Assembly (NCBI RefSeq): GCF_001014645.1
Contig: NZ_LASZ01000001.1
Coordinates: forward strand, 124,001 to 188,000
Direction: 5' to 3'
DNA from: Luteimonas sp. FCS-9
GTDB lineage: Bacteria > Pseudomonadota > Gammaproteobacteria > Xanthomonadales > Xanthomonadaceae
Length of the DNA stretch: 64,000 nucleotides
Shown here: piece by piece, positions 47,713 to 55,856 of the stretch
How the letters are laid out: each line of letters starts with the position of its first letter
How positions within the stretch are numbered: position 1 is the first letter of the stretch
Translations under genes and position numbers: made by a program
Notes under the pieces: model-generated
The model's database searches: none
The model's input: only the letters and a program-made list of their open reading frames with translations
What the model was told of the DNA's origin: nothing

Positions 47713-48387
47713 GTGACCAACAGCGAACAGAGCAACATCGATCTGCGCAGCGAACCCGCGGCGCCGGCTCTCCACGTCAACGTCGAGGGCGACCTGATCA
47801 TCAAGCTCGACAGCAAGCCGGACGCGTCCGCGGCGCTCCTCGCGCTTTTGGGGCCGCGGTTCCACCGCGGCGGTTTCACCGGCAAGGATCCGCGCCAGGC
47901 GCCGGGAGCTGCCATGCGCACGCAGGTCGCCGAGCCGCGAAAGGTGCTCAACGACGGCACGCAGGTCCCGGCCTCCGACCCGCGCACCGACCATGTCGCG
48001 GTGCTGTTCCCGGAGACCGGCGTGATGATCGCCACCAAGCCGCTGTCGCGCGACGGGAGCCCGTATGCAACGCAGCAGGACGTGGAAGCCGCCGCCCGCG
48101 GCCTGCGCCTGCTCGGCTACGACGACTGGCAGCTGGCATCGGACAAGGTCTACGAGCGCCACGTGATCGACCGCACGCGCCGCAAGCCGGCCGTGGACCC
48201 GAGCCTGTTCCCGAACCTCCCGCTCCGCGACTGGTACTGGACCAGCACGGTGCTGGTCGAGGAAGACGGCACGGCGTCGTCGTCGGCGTCGTCCGCGTTC
48301 CTCGTCGATCTCAACCTCGGCGACGTCTACGACGGCCCCCGGGACGTCTCGGGGTTCGGGCTGGCGTGTCGTCGTGCCCGTCAGTAG
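47713..48387 (+). CDS. DGR target protein 2 with variable C-terminus
   Basis: 224 residues with a GTG start. It matches target 1 from DGTQVPASDPRTDHVAVLF onwards (WYWTST, TASSSASSAF, GFGLACRRARQ). It has an extra N-terminal region of about 75 residues (LHVNVEGDLIIKLDSKPDAS) that may be a separate small domain for oligomerisation or anchoring. The variable codons encode mostly Asp, Leu, Tyr, Gly, Val and Pro. It lies 70 bases after target 1, so both come from the same transcript. Confidence 0.9.
   Translation: MTNSEQSNIDLRSEPAAPALHVNVEGDLIIKLDSKPDASAALLALLGPRFHRGGFTGKDPRQAPGAAMRTQVAEPRKVLNDGTQVPASDPRTDHVAVLFPETGVMIATKPLSRDGSPYATQQDVEAAARGLRLLGYDDWQLASDKVYERHVIDRTRRKPAVDPSLFPNLPLRDWYWTSTVLVEEDGTASSSASSAFLVDLNLGDVYDGPRDVSGFGLACRRARQ
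48271..48381 (+). repeat. DGR variable repeat VR2
   Basis: 111 bp, collinear with TR. 14 substitutions, all at TR adenines (21 in the variable segment). It differs from VR1 in most variable codons but shares two (CTC for the fourth, CCC for the ninth). CAGTAG follows at once, as in VR1, whereas TR continues with GAGTTT, a possible IMH versus IMH* difference. Confidence 0.96.
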
Positions 48388-48409
48388 TTTGACCTTTGCC
48401 TGACTGACC

Positions 48410-48853
48410 ATGGCCTCGCGCTTCCAGCCGCCACCCATCGTCGACGCCGCGCGCAGGTTGTGCGCGGACGTCGAACAGGTCGTGCGCACGTTCCCCCGCT
48501 ACCACCGGTACCAGACCGGTGCGGAGCTGCGCCGACGTGCAGACGCCATCCTGATCCTCGCCTCCCGCACGTGGCACCGCGGCGAGGGCCGCCTCGAATG
48601 CGCGACCCAACTGGTCGACGCGATCGATGCGTTCAAGGAACGTCTGCAGGTCTGCAAGCTAGTGCGTGCGTTCCAGCGATTCGCTCAGTTCGAGCGGCTC
48701 GCCGGCGCCGCGCACGATCTCGGCATGCAGGCCGGCGGCTGGAAGCGCAGCATCGAGCAGCACCCCAACGCCCAGAATGCGCGCGCCGGTCGGCCAGCGC
48801 AGCGCGGCGAGAAACTGAGTACCCGCGACGCCCGCCAGAGGGCCAAATCATGA
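48410..48853 (+). CDS. avd: DGR accessory protein, Avd-like
   Basis: 147 residues, predicted four-helix bundle: VDAARRLCADVEQVVRTFPR, YHRYQTGAELRRRADAILIL, TQLVDAIDAFKERLQVCKLV and RAFQRFAQFERLAGAAHDLG. This is the Avd pattern, a pentameric basic protein that binds the reverse transcriptase and template RNA. The C-terminal 30 residues are basic and disordered. It sits between the targets and the TR, the classic place of avd. The stop overlaps the next ATG. Confidence 0.85.
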   Translation: MASRFQPPPIVDAARRLCADVEQVVRTFPRYHRYQTGAELRRRADAILILASRTWHRGEGRLECATQLVDAIDAFKERLQVCKLVRAFQRFAQFERLAGAAHDLGMQAGGWKRSIEQHPNAQNARAGRPAQRGEKLSTRDARQRAKS

Positions 48854-50427
48854 CGAAGCCACGCTATCCCGTCCGGGCCTGCGTGGCCGGGTCGCAAGTT
48901 CGCGGGGAGACGGCGTCGTCGTCGGCGTCGTCCGCGTTCAACGTCAATCTCAACAACGGCAACGTCAACAACAACCACCGGAACAACTCGGGGTTCGGGC
49001 TGGCGTGTCGTCGTGCCCGTGAGTTTCAGGGTGCAGGGCGCGTGGAGCTGCGCGCTCTGTTCGATGCCTATCAGGCCGCCAGGCGCGGCAAGCGCCCCAG
49101 CTTCGACAAGCTGGGCTTCGAGCGCCGCTGGATCGATCAGCTCTATTCGGTCCAGGCCGAGCTCAACGCCGGCACGTGGGCGCCCTCAGCGTCCACGTGC
49201 TTCATTGCCACCCGGCCGAAGGCCAGGGAAATCCACGCCCCCGCCTTTCGGGATCGCGTTGTCCACCACTGGCTGGTGCCCCAGCTCGAGGCCATCTACG
49301 AGCCCCGGTTCATCGCCCACAGCTACGCGAACCGCGTCGGCAAGGGCAGCCACGCAGCCGTGCGATACGCCCAGCGCTGCGTGCACCAGGTCCAAGATGG
49401 CCAGGGCGGCGGGTTCTTCCTCAAGCTCGACATCCACAACTTCTTCAACAGCATCCGGCGCGACCTCCTCTGGGCCCAGATGAAGCCGGTGCTGCAGCGC
49501 GCGGGATCGCCGGATGCTGCGATGCGCGCGACGCATGCGCTGCTGCGGGGTGACCCGCTGCGGGCCGGCGTGCGCCTCCGTGCGACAGCCGAGCAGCTGG
49601 CCCTCGTGCCGCGGCACAAGCGCCTCGACATGGCTCCGCGGCACTGCGGCCTGCCGATCGGCAACCTCTCCAGCCAGTTCCTCGCGAACGTGTGCTTGGA
49701 CGCGCTCGACCAGTTCGTCAAGCACACGCTCAAGGCGCGACGCTACGTCCGCTACGTCGACGACTTCGTGCTGTTCCATCAGGACCGCGCGCAGCTGCAG
49801 CGCTGGCTGCGCCAGATCGAGACCTTCCTCTCGGAGAAGCTCGGTCTCCGGTTGAAGGACGCTACCGAGCTGCGACCGCTGACGGCCGGGCTCGATTTCC
49901 TGGGCTACGTCATCTACCCGACCCACACGCTGGTCCGCCGACGTGTCGTCGCTCACCTGCAGGAGGCGCTGAGCAACTGGGAGGTCGCGCACGTCCGCGG
50001 AAACAAGTTGCGCGGCACGCCGGGTGACTTCGACCACATCCGCACGGTGCTGGCCAGCTATGCCGGCCACATGCGCCATGCAGCGACCTGGAGGCTGTGG
50101 CGCCGCATCGAGCGGCGATTCCCGTGGATCCCGACCGCTGCCCGCGCCCGCCGCTTCTCCCACCGCCTGCGGGCCAGGCACATCACCCTCAGGAGCCAAC
50201 CGATGCGGCAGCCCCGACCGGCGCGCGAGGCGCTGAACGTGCGCGCCCAGCGCCAGCTGGACCTGTATCGAGACGACCCGGCCCGTCTGGCCGCCGCCCA
50301 CCGGATCGCGGACGACGTCGCGCTCCACGATCCCCATTGGACGCCGGCCGAGCAGCGCCGACGACACGACCAGTACATCAACGATGCCGAGCGCCTCGAG
50401 CGCGCGGCCATGGAGCGAAAAGCATGA
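48850..50427 (+). CDS. DGR reverse transcriptase (TR encoded in frame at its N-terminus)
   Basis: 525 residues from the ATG overlapping the avd stop. Residues 21-57 are read from the template repeat. From about 85 the RT core follows: AFRDRVVHH (132-140), LKLDIHNFF (191-199, motif A with Asp194), the DGR hallmark IGNLSSQ (270-276), catalytic YVDD (302-305) and LDFLGY. The C-terminal thumb is basic. A GTG at 49042 after the TR is an alternative start giving 461 residues. It copies the TR RNA into cDNA with adenine-specific errors. Confidence 0.93.
   Translation: MTKPRYPVRACVAGSQVRGETASSSASSAFNVNLNNGNVNNNHRNNSGFGLACRRAREFQGAGRVELRALFDAYQAARRGKRPSFDKLGFERRWIDQLYSVQAELNAGTWAPSASTCFIATRPKAREIHAPAFRDRVVHHWLVPQLEAIYEPRFIAHSYANRVGKGSHAAVRYAQRCVHQVQDGQGGGFFLKLDIHNFFNSIRRDLLWAQMKPVLQRAGSPDAAMRATHALLRGDPLRAGVRLRATAEQLALVPRHKRLDMAPRHCGLPIGNLSSQFLANVCLDALDQFVKHTLKARRYVRYVDDFVLFHQDRAQLQRWLRQIETFLSEKLGLRLKDATELRPLTAGLDFLGYVIYPTHTLVRRRVVAHLQEALSNWEVAHVRGNKLRGTPGDFDHIRTVLASYAGHMRHAATWRLWRRIERRFPWIPTAARARRFSHRLRARHITLRSQPMRQPRPAREALNVRAQRQLDLYRDDPARLAAAHRIADDVALHDPHWTPAEQRRRHDQYINDAERLERAAMERKA
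48910..49020 (+). repeat. DGR template repeat TR
   Basis: 111 bp. In its variable segment (48940-48987) it has nine AAC, one AAT and one CAC codon, that is 21 adenines. Constant flanks encode TASSSASSAF and SGFGLACRRAR. Identical to both VRs except at adenine positions. It is located inside the open frame of the reverse transcriptase. Confidence 0.97.
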
Positions 50428-51392
50428 CTGCACCCTGCCGGAGCGGGACCATCCACCTGGGTGACGCAAGCCTGTCGATTTGGGAGGAGCCGAAGGTTCC
50501 GCTGATAGGCCGGAACGCGTGGGAGACCCAGTTCAAGCGCGACGTCTTCGCTCGGATCATCCAGACGCTCAACCGCATCGGCTGGACTTGCACGATGCCC
50601 GAGGTCGACGCCGCGAGCGTCAAGTGCTACGGCGGTAACGTGGCTCGTTGGTCCGCGCAGCGCCGCCGATTCTGTGTCAAGGGCGACCTCAAGGCCGACT
50701 TGGAGATCAGCGGCCGGACGATCTCGCTCAAGATGTTCCAGTCGGTCAACTGTCCGACCAGGCCGGACCACGAGGGACGCTACGAGTCGAACAAAGAGGC
50801 GGTGATGCCGTATGTCCTGCGACTGGAAATGCAGCGCACACGCCGCCGCATCTGCGACTACCTTTGCGCAGTGCTCGGCGGCTACGAAGTTGCGCCCGCC
50901 AAGGTGGCAAGCCCGAGTCCGGATCCGCTCGCGTTCTTCAACTCCAGCTGGACAGATCATCGATTCGAGCGTGATCGCGCCGGCTGGCCAAGCGATCGTG
51001 CACTGAGCAGTTGGTCCCGGACCGACCAGGACGGCGTGCCGCTGCACCACGGTGACGTGCGCTTCATTCGCGACGCGCGGAATGGCCGCCTCCGGCGCGG
51101 CCGGGTCTACGGCGGCATCAACGGCATGTGGACTTTCGTCTACGGCCCCGGTCGCCGCGACCACGAGTGTCACCCCGCCAACCAGTTCTTCAGCTACACG
51201 CCGGGCTTGCCTCGCAAGCAGGTGCCCGCCAAGACCCGGCGGAAGCAGCTCCAGCGCGAGCTCGACAAGGCGGTCAGCTCGATGCAGTTCGAGCGTGCCG
51301 CCGTCCTGCGCGACCTCATCCACCCCGATCGAACCCCACCCCGCAACGCCGCCAAGCCGCAACAACGCGCGGCGCAGGAGCATCAGCCATGA
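50424..51392 (+). CDS. Hypothetical protein with UVR-like C-terminal motif, downstream of DGR RT
   Basis: 322 residues; ATG overlaps the RT stop. The C-terminal stretch LQRELDKAVSSMQFERAAVL resembles the UVR motif by which UvrB and UvrC interact. The middle has many aromatic and basic residues (RVYGGINGMWTFVYGPGRRD; HPANQFFSY). No other domain is recognised. Coupling to the RT could mean co-expression with the DGR, but a role there is unproven. Confidence 0.6.
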   Translation: MTAPCRSGTIHLGDASLSIWEEPKVPLIGRNAWETQFKRDVFARIIQTLNRIGWTCTMPEVDAASVKCYGGNVARWSAQRRRFCVKGDLKADLEISGRTISLKMFQSVNCPTRPDHEGRYESNKEAVMPYVLRLEMQRTRRRICDYLCAVLGGYEVAPAKVASPSPDPLAFFNSSWTDHRFERDRAGWPSDRALSSWSRTDQDGVPLHHGDVRFIRDARNGRLRRGRVYGGINGMWTFVYGPGRRDHECHPANQFFSYTPGLPRKQVPAKTRRKQLQRELDKAVSSMQFERAAVLRDLIHPDRTPPRNAAKPQQRAAQEHQP

Positions 51393-52390
51393 ACGAACCC
51401 GTCAGCAATCCTGAGCAGTTGACGCCCCGCGCCGATCAAGCGGCCTCGCAGTCGCCGAGCTACGACGCCCTCACGCTGATCGTGCAGTCGATATGCGGCG
51501 CCCTGGACCGGGCCGGCGTTACCGACTGCGACGACCCGGGCGAGGCCATCGACGTGATGCGCGAGCGGTATGAAGCGCGGATCGCCGAAATGACGGCGCA
51601 GGACGCGCCCGCCCCGGTGGCCAGCGACTGGATCGACATGGTGATCCGCGACGTGTGTGAGCTTGACCCGGCAGACGGGCTGAGTTCGGTCAGCGTGCGG
51701 CTGAAAGACCTTCACATGATTATCGAACGGCACGCGCCTGCCGTCGCTCCGGTGGCCGGTGATGCTGTGGCCCGGCTTGTCGGCCTGATGCGCGAAGTGG
51801 TGCCGGCGCTCGAATCCACCGGCTTGAATGTCTCGCTCGCCGCCGACGTGAAGGTCGCGGCGGCCGCCCTCGCACAAGACCGCGCATCGCAGCCCGTGGC
51901 GGTGGTGCCGGAAGCTCTCGAATGGCTCCGCTTGAAATTGCTCGGGGAGCCGGTGCGACGGGAGAAGATGGGCGGCCAGACGCACAGCTATCTCGATGCT
52001 TCCGAGGTACTGGGATGGGTCGAGGAAGCGCAGAAGCGTGCCACGCCCAAGCCGGCAGCGCCCAAGCCGGCAGCGCCCGATGCCGAGGTCGGCGTCGATT
52101 CCCCGCTTCTCGGCAAGTACGCCGACGTGCTCGCCCCCTTCGTCGCGATGATGGAGGCCGAGCTGCACGCCAATGCCGGTAAGGGCGACCGCCCCGGGTG
52201 GCTGGAAATGGACCGCGAGACGGCGCTGCTGGAGATCTACTACCACGTCGCGAAGCTGCAAAAGGCAGCGCGAGACGACGACCAGCATCGCATCCGTGAG
52301 AACGCGGCCGACGTCGCGAACATGGCGATGATGCTGGCCGACGTGTGCGGGGTGCTGCCGCCGGCAGCGCAGGAGGTGCGCAATGGCTGA
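51389..52390 (+). CDS. Phage protein with MazG-like C-terminal region
   Basis: 333 residues. Residues about 1-215 are helical with no clear motif. A linker with repeated KPAAPKPAAP follows. The C-terminal 95 residues (FVAMMEAELHANAGKGDRPG, TALLEIYYHVAKLQKAARDD, ENAADVANMAMMLADVCG) have the acidic helix pattern of all-alpha NTP pyrophosphohydrolase (MazG-like) domains. Would cleave or sense nucleotides if active. ATGA overlap with the preceding gene. Confidence 0.6.
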   Translation: MNEPVSNPEQLTPRADQAASQSPSYDALTLIVQSICGALDRAGVTDCDDPGEAIDVMRERYEARIAEMTAQDAPAPVASDWIDMVIRDVCELDPADGLSSVSVRLKDLHMIIERHAPAVAPVAGDAVARLVGLMREVVPALESTGLNVSLAADVKVAAAALAQDRASQPVAVVPEALEWLRLKLLGEPVRREKMGGQTHSYLDASEVLGWVEEAQKRATPKPAAPKPAAPDAEVGVDSPLLGKYADVLAPFVAMMEAELHANAGKGDRPGWLEMDRETALLEIYYHVAKLQKAARDDDQHRIRENAADVANMAMMLADVCGVLPPAAQEVRNG

Positions 52391-52733
52391 TTCCATCGTA
52401 CAGGCGCTGTTGCGACGATGCGCCGAGTGCTGGGAAGACAACGCCGGCGCGGACATCGGAGTGGCTAAGCTGGACGCGCTCACAACTCTCGGGTTTCTGA
52501 CGAAGCGGCGTGCAGGTAGGCACGGCAACGTCTACACGTTCACCGACGCAGGCCACGCCGAACTGGAAGTCGCAGAGCGCGCGGGCGACGAGGTGGATGA
52601 GGCGATGTCCAGACTCCGGTCTCATCCTGACAAACGTCTGTGGCGCAGTGATCTCGTGGGTGACTGGATCAGCCAAGAGCGAATGCGGGCGATCTTGAGC
52701 ACGGCCCTGCGCGCTGATGGGGAGGACCGCTGA
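52383..52733 (+). CDS. Small winged-helix-like phage protein
   Basis: 116 residues. The segment VAKLDALTTLGFLTKRRAGR, then GNVYTFTDAGHAELE, is a winged-helix pattern with a beta wing. It overlaps the preceding stop by eight bases. A DNA-binding role is possible; no family is recognised. Confidence 0.6.
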   Translation: MADSIVQALLRRCAECWEDNAGADIGVAKLDALTTLGFLTKRRAGRHGNVYTFTDAGHAELEVAERAGDEVDEAMSRLRSHPDKRLWRSDLVGDWISQERMRAILSTALRADGEDR

Positions 52734-53374
52734 TGTCCATCGACGCCTACCCACTGACCTGGCCCGCGTACCGGCCGCGCACGCCGCGCGCCGAGCGCAA
52801 GGTCGCCGACTTCGGAAAACGCGACAGCAATCCCAGCGGCGGCTTCCGCTACAAGCGGGCGCTGACCATTGCCGACGCGGTCAGCCGCGTGCACAGCGAG
52901 ATATCGGCGTTCACGCGCACCGGCCGTCCTTGGCGGATCGATCCCGATCACGTCGTGATCAGCACGAACATACCGACCACACGCGCCGGGTTGCCGTACA
53001 GCACAGCGAAGGCGCCCGAGGACAGCGGCGTCGCCGTCTACTTCACCTTGGACGGCGAGGACTACTGCCTGGCATGCGATCGCTGGACTCGCGTCGCCGA
53101 CAACCTCGCCGCGATCGCAGCGCATCTGGGCGCGATGCGCGGCATGGAGCGCTGGGGCGTCGGCGACCTGCGCCAGGCATTCGCCGGATACGCGCAGTTG
53201 CAGGGGCCCGTCTCGCTCTCCTGGCGCGACGTTCTCGACCCCGCCGATCCGCTGGGCAGCTACCGGCGCCTGCGCTCGAAGGCGCACCCGGACCGCGGCG
53301 GCAGCGATGCCGAGTTCGCGCGGGTCGAGGCGGCCTGGGCGGAGTACGAGAAGGAGTCCGGGAACCATGGCTGA
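52733..53374 (+). CDS. Phage J-domain protein
   Basis: 213 residues. The C-terminal 40 (YRRLRSKAHPDRGGSDAEFA, RVEAAWAEYEK) is a J-domain with the essential HPD motif, which activates Hsp70 (DnaK). The N-terminal 150 (ADAVSRVHSEISAFTRTGRP) are not recognised but include a beta-rich unit with DGEDYCLACDRW. It may recruit the host chaperone for phage replication or assembly. Overlaps its neighbour. Confidence 0.8.
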   Translation: MSIDAYPLTWPAYRPRTPRAERKVADFGKRDSNPSGGFRYKRALTIADAVSRVHSEISAFTRTGRPWRIDPDHVVISTNIPTTRAGLPYSTAKAPEDSGVAVYFTLDGEDYCLACDRWTRVADNLAAIAAHLGAMRGMERWGVGDLRQAFAGYAQLQGPVSLSWRDVLDPADPLGSYRRLRSKAHPDRGGSDAEFARVEAAWAEYEKESGNHG

Positions 53375-54356
53375 GACCTCCGCGATCGAGTGGTGCGACT
53401 CCACCTTCAATCCCTGGATCGGCTGCACGCGCGTGTCGCCGGCCTGCGACCACTGCTACGCCGCAGTCAGCACGCCCGCGCGCGCGCTCGGCGTCGAATG
53501 GGGGATTGGACAGGCGCGCCGCCGCACCGCTACCACCAACTGGAAGCTCCCCCTGCGCTGGAACGCTCAACACGCCGCGTTCGTCAGTGGGCACGGCCGG
53601 CGCCGGCGCGTGTTCTGCGCCTCGCTCGCCGACGTGTTCGATAACGAGGTCGACACGCAGTGGCGCGTGGATCTTTTCGCCCTGATTCGCGCCACGCCGA
53701 ACCTAGACTGGCTGCTGCTGACGAAGCGAATCGGGAACGCCGGTCGCATGATCGCGGACGCGGTTTCAGCGCTACCGCGCGACGCGCAGTGCGGGACCAG
53801 CCAGTTCAACCACACGCCCATCGCGCAGTGGCCCTGGGCGAACGTCTGGCTGGGCGCAACGATCTGCAACCAGGCCGAGGCTGACCGCGACATCCCGAAG
53901 CTGTTGGCGGCGCCCGCCGCTGTCCGCTTCCTCAGCATGGAGCCCCTACTCGGCCAGGTGATGTTCCGGTGGGCCCCATGGGCGCATCAGGCACGGGGGC
54001 AGTCCTACCGGCAGTACCTGGACCAGCAGGGGCGCGTAACCGAGTTTGAGGCCCTGCGACAGATCGATTGGGTCATCGTTGGCGGGGAGTCCGGCGTGCA
54101 CGCCCGGCCGATGAACCCTCAGTGGGCCCGCGACGTGCGCAACCAGTGCGCCGCCGCAGGCGTGCCGTTCTTGTTCAAGCAATGGGGTGAGTGGGTGTCG
54201 GTCTCCGAGGTCGCCGGCGCTGGGCCGCATCACACTTTCGACGACGGCAGGACCGTGCGGCGCGCAGGAAAGAAGCTCGCCGGCCGCACCTTGGATGGCG
54301 CCACGCACAGCGCTTGGCCATCGACTGATTATGGAGACGACCATGGGCGCCGCTGA
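53367..54356 (+). CDS. Phage Gp37/Gp68 (DUF5131) family protein
   Basis: 329 residues. It starts with the family signature TSAIEWCDSTFNPWIGCTRV, followed by SPACDHCYA, which gives a Cys-rich CxxxxxxCxxC set similar to a radical SAM cluster site. Later segments LDWLLLTKR and WVIVGGESGVHARPMNPQWA match the family. The biochemical role of this family is not firmly known. It is common in temperate phages next to integrase. Confidence 0.85.
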   Translation: MAETSAIEWCDSTFNPWIGCTRVSPACDHCYAAVSTPARALGVEWGIGQARRRTATTNWKLPLRWNAQHAAFVSGHGRRRRVFCASLADVFDNEVDTQWRVDLFALIRATPNLDWLLLTKRIGNAGRMIADAVSALPRDAQCGTSQFNHTPIAQWPWANVWLGATICNQAEADRDIPKLLAAPAAVRFLSMEPLLGQVMFRWAPWAHQARGQSYRQYLDQQGRVTEFEALRQIDWVIVGGESGVHARPMNPQWARDVRNQCAAAGVPFLFKQWGEWVSVSEVAGAGPHHTFDDGRTVRRAGKKLAGRTLDGATHSAWPSTDYGDDHGRR

Positions 54357-54543
54357 GCGACTCGAGGAGCTGCGCACGATCGACGACGTGCAGCGTATGA
54401 CGGGCATGGGCTCGTCGTGGATCTACGAGCAGATCAAGTCCGGGGCGTTCCCGGCACCGATCAAAATCGGCCGTCGCAGCCTATGGGTGCTGTCCGAGGT
54501 CGACGCCTGGATCAAGCGGCAGATCCACGCCGCTCGGGCGTGA
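54343..54543 (+). CDS. AlpA-type excisionase/regulator
   Basis: 66 residues. The helix-turn-helix ELRTIDDVQRMTGMGSSWIY, then IKSGAFPAPIKIGRRSLWV, is the AlpA family, which acts as excisionase or activator of integrase. It starts inside the end of the Gp37/68 gene and ends convergently 32 bases into the integrase gene. An earlier ATG at 54331 is possible, but GGAGA is better placed for 54343. Confidence 0.85.
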   Translation: MGAAERLEELRTIDDVQRMTGMGSSWIYEQIKSGAFPAPIKIGRRSLWVLSEVDAWIKRQIHAARA

Positions 54544-55705
54544 GAGACCAACACCAGGCGGCCCAGGCCGCCATCAGCTCGCGACGCTTCTCGATCATCG
54601 TCCCGCGCGCGTAGGCCGCGCGGGTCTTGTCGCTGATGATGTGTGCAAGAGCCATTTCGGATAGGTCGTCGGGATACGACGTCGTCTCCCGCGACCAGTC
54701 CTTGAACGTGGACCGAAAGCCGTGCACGGTGATGCTGCCGTAGCCCATGCGCTTCAGCACCGCGAGCATCGCGTTCTCGCTGAGCTGCTCCCCGGTGGCG
54801 TCGTTCGGGAACAGCAGCTCGCGCCCCAGGCGCGGCTGCACGATCGCCAGCGCCGGCGCGGACAGCGGCACCACGTGCTCCCGCTTCGCTTTCATGCGCT
54901 CGCGCGGCACCGTCCAGAGATCGCCGGCGAACTCGCCCGGCACCGCCCCGGTGACCATCGAGGTGCGCGCGGCCGTCAAGATGGTGAACTCGAGCGCCCG
55001 CGCTGCCGCCCCGCGACGCGCTGACAGGGCGAGCATGAACTCCGGGACCGCGGCGAACGGCAAAGCACTGAAGTGGGTGACCGGCGCGACCGACGTCGGC
55101 TTGGGCAGCAGCAGCGCGAGGTGCCCTTTCCAGCGCGCGGGGTTCTCGCCGCTCCGGAGACGCTTGGCGGCCGCCGCGTCGAGCACGGCCTCTACTCGCT
55201 GACGAACGCGCGTCGCGGTCTCGGTCTTGGAAGTCCAGATCGGCCGCAGGATGGCCAGCACGTCATCGGTATCGACCAGGTCGACCCGCTTCCTGCCAAT
55301 CGCAGGCACGGCATAGGTCTCGAGCGTGCTCGTCCACTGGTCGGCATGCTTCGCGTTCCGCCAGCCGGAGCGCTGCTCTTCGATGAACGCCTGCGCCGCT
55401 TCCCAGAACGTCGGCACGCCTGCTGCGCGCGCGGTCGCCGCGCGTCGAGCCGAGAGCGGGTCGATACCCTCGCGCAGGGACCGGCGCGCCGCCTGCGCCG
55501 CCTCTCGCGCCTCAGCGAGGCTGACCGTGTGCAGCGGGCCCAGGCCCATCTCGGGCCGGCGGCCGGCGTGCCGGTAGCGGAACACCCAGGTGCGCGCGCC
55601 GGTCTTTGTGACCTGCAGGTACAGCCCACCGCCGTCGGCGTAATATCCGGGTGTGGTCGCCGAGGCGACCTTGCGTGCCGACAGCTTGAAAAGCTCGCGC
55701 GCCAT
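54512..55705 (-). CDS. int: Phage integrase, tyrosine recombinase (P4 type)
   Basis: 397 residues. The N-terminal domain (TPGYYADGGGLYLQVTKTGA) is the DUF4102/arm-binding type of P4-like integrases. Catalytic residues are Arg247 (TAARTSM), Lys274 (MKAKREHVVP), His328 and Arg331 (HGFRSTFKDW), His355 (LAHIISDK) and Tyr365 (AAYARG). The second position after Arg247 is atypical (usually TGxRxGE). It reads away from tRNA-Ser and attR, 137 bases away, and defines the right end of the prophage. Confidence 0.95.
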   Translation of the reverse strand: MARELFKLSARKVASATTPGYYADGGGLYLQVTKTGARTWVFRYRHAGRRPEMGLGPLHTVSLAEAREAAQAARRSLREGIDPLSARRAATARAAGVPTFWEAAQAFIEEQRSGWRNAKHADQWTSTLETYAVPAIGRKRVDLVDTDDVLAILRPIWTSKTETATRVRQRVEAVLDAAAAKRLRSGENPARWKGHLALLLPKPTSVAPVTHFSALPFAAVPEFMLALSARRGAAARALEFTILTAARTSMVTGAVPGEFAGDLWTVPRERMKAKREHVVPLSAPALAIVQPRLGRELLFPNDATGEQLSENAMLAVLKRMGYGSITVHGFRSTFKDWSRETTSYPDDLSEMALAHIISDKTRAAYARGTMIEKRRELMAAWAAWCWSLTPERRGSAA

Positions 55706-55842
55706 TCCTACCCACCCATCTACCCATCCGTCAGGCGACGATTGTAGCGGATTTGAGCGGATGCCGGCGGACGTGAAACGGTAGTTTCACCCAGGAATTT
55801 CGCGGTTTCACGGATGGAAGCGGACACACCCGGACGCTTGGA
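55706..55842. other. attP arm region between int and tRNA-Ser
   Basis: About 137 bases without a gene. It holds short inverted and repeated segments around GTTTCAC (GTGAAACGGTAGTTTCACC), possible arm-type integrase sites or int promoter operators. Confidence 0.4.
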
Positions 55843-55856
55843 TGGCGGAGAGAGTG
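55843..55856. repeat. attR core inside tRNA-Ser
   Basis: TGGCGGAGAGAGTG: the encoded CCA, the 3' acceptor strand and the T-stem start of tRNA-Ser on the minus strand. Identical to 2589-2602. Confidence 0.85.

Larger units (their letters stand above)
2589..55856. mobile_element. Lambdoid siphovirus prophage integrated at tRNA-Ser(TGA)
   Basis: The element is bounded by the direct repeat TGGCGGAGAGAGTG, at 2589-2602 on the left and inside the tRNA-Ser 3' end at 55843-55856 on the right. It contains integrase, AlpA-type excisionase, CI and Cro, O/P replication genes, lysis genes, terminase, portal, capsid, tail and tip genes. All structural genes appear intact, with no transposase and no disrupted essential gene, so the prophage may be functional. 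Morons and a complete DGR lie in the accessory parts. Confidence 0.95.

Noticed and set aside
47526-49020. The three 111-bp repeats as a CRISPR or simple repeat array
   Set aside because: The copies are far apart, two end coding genes, and differ only at template adenines; this is DGR TR/VR, not CRISPR.
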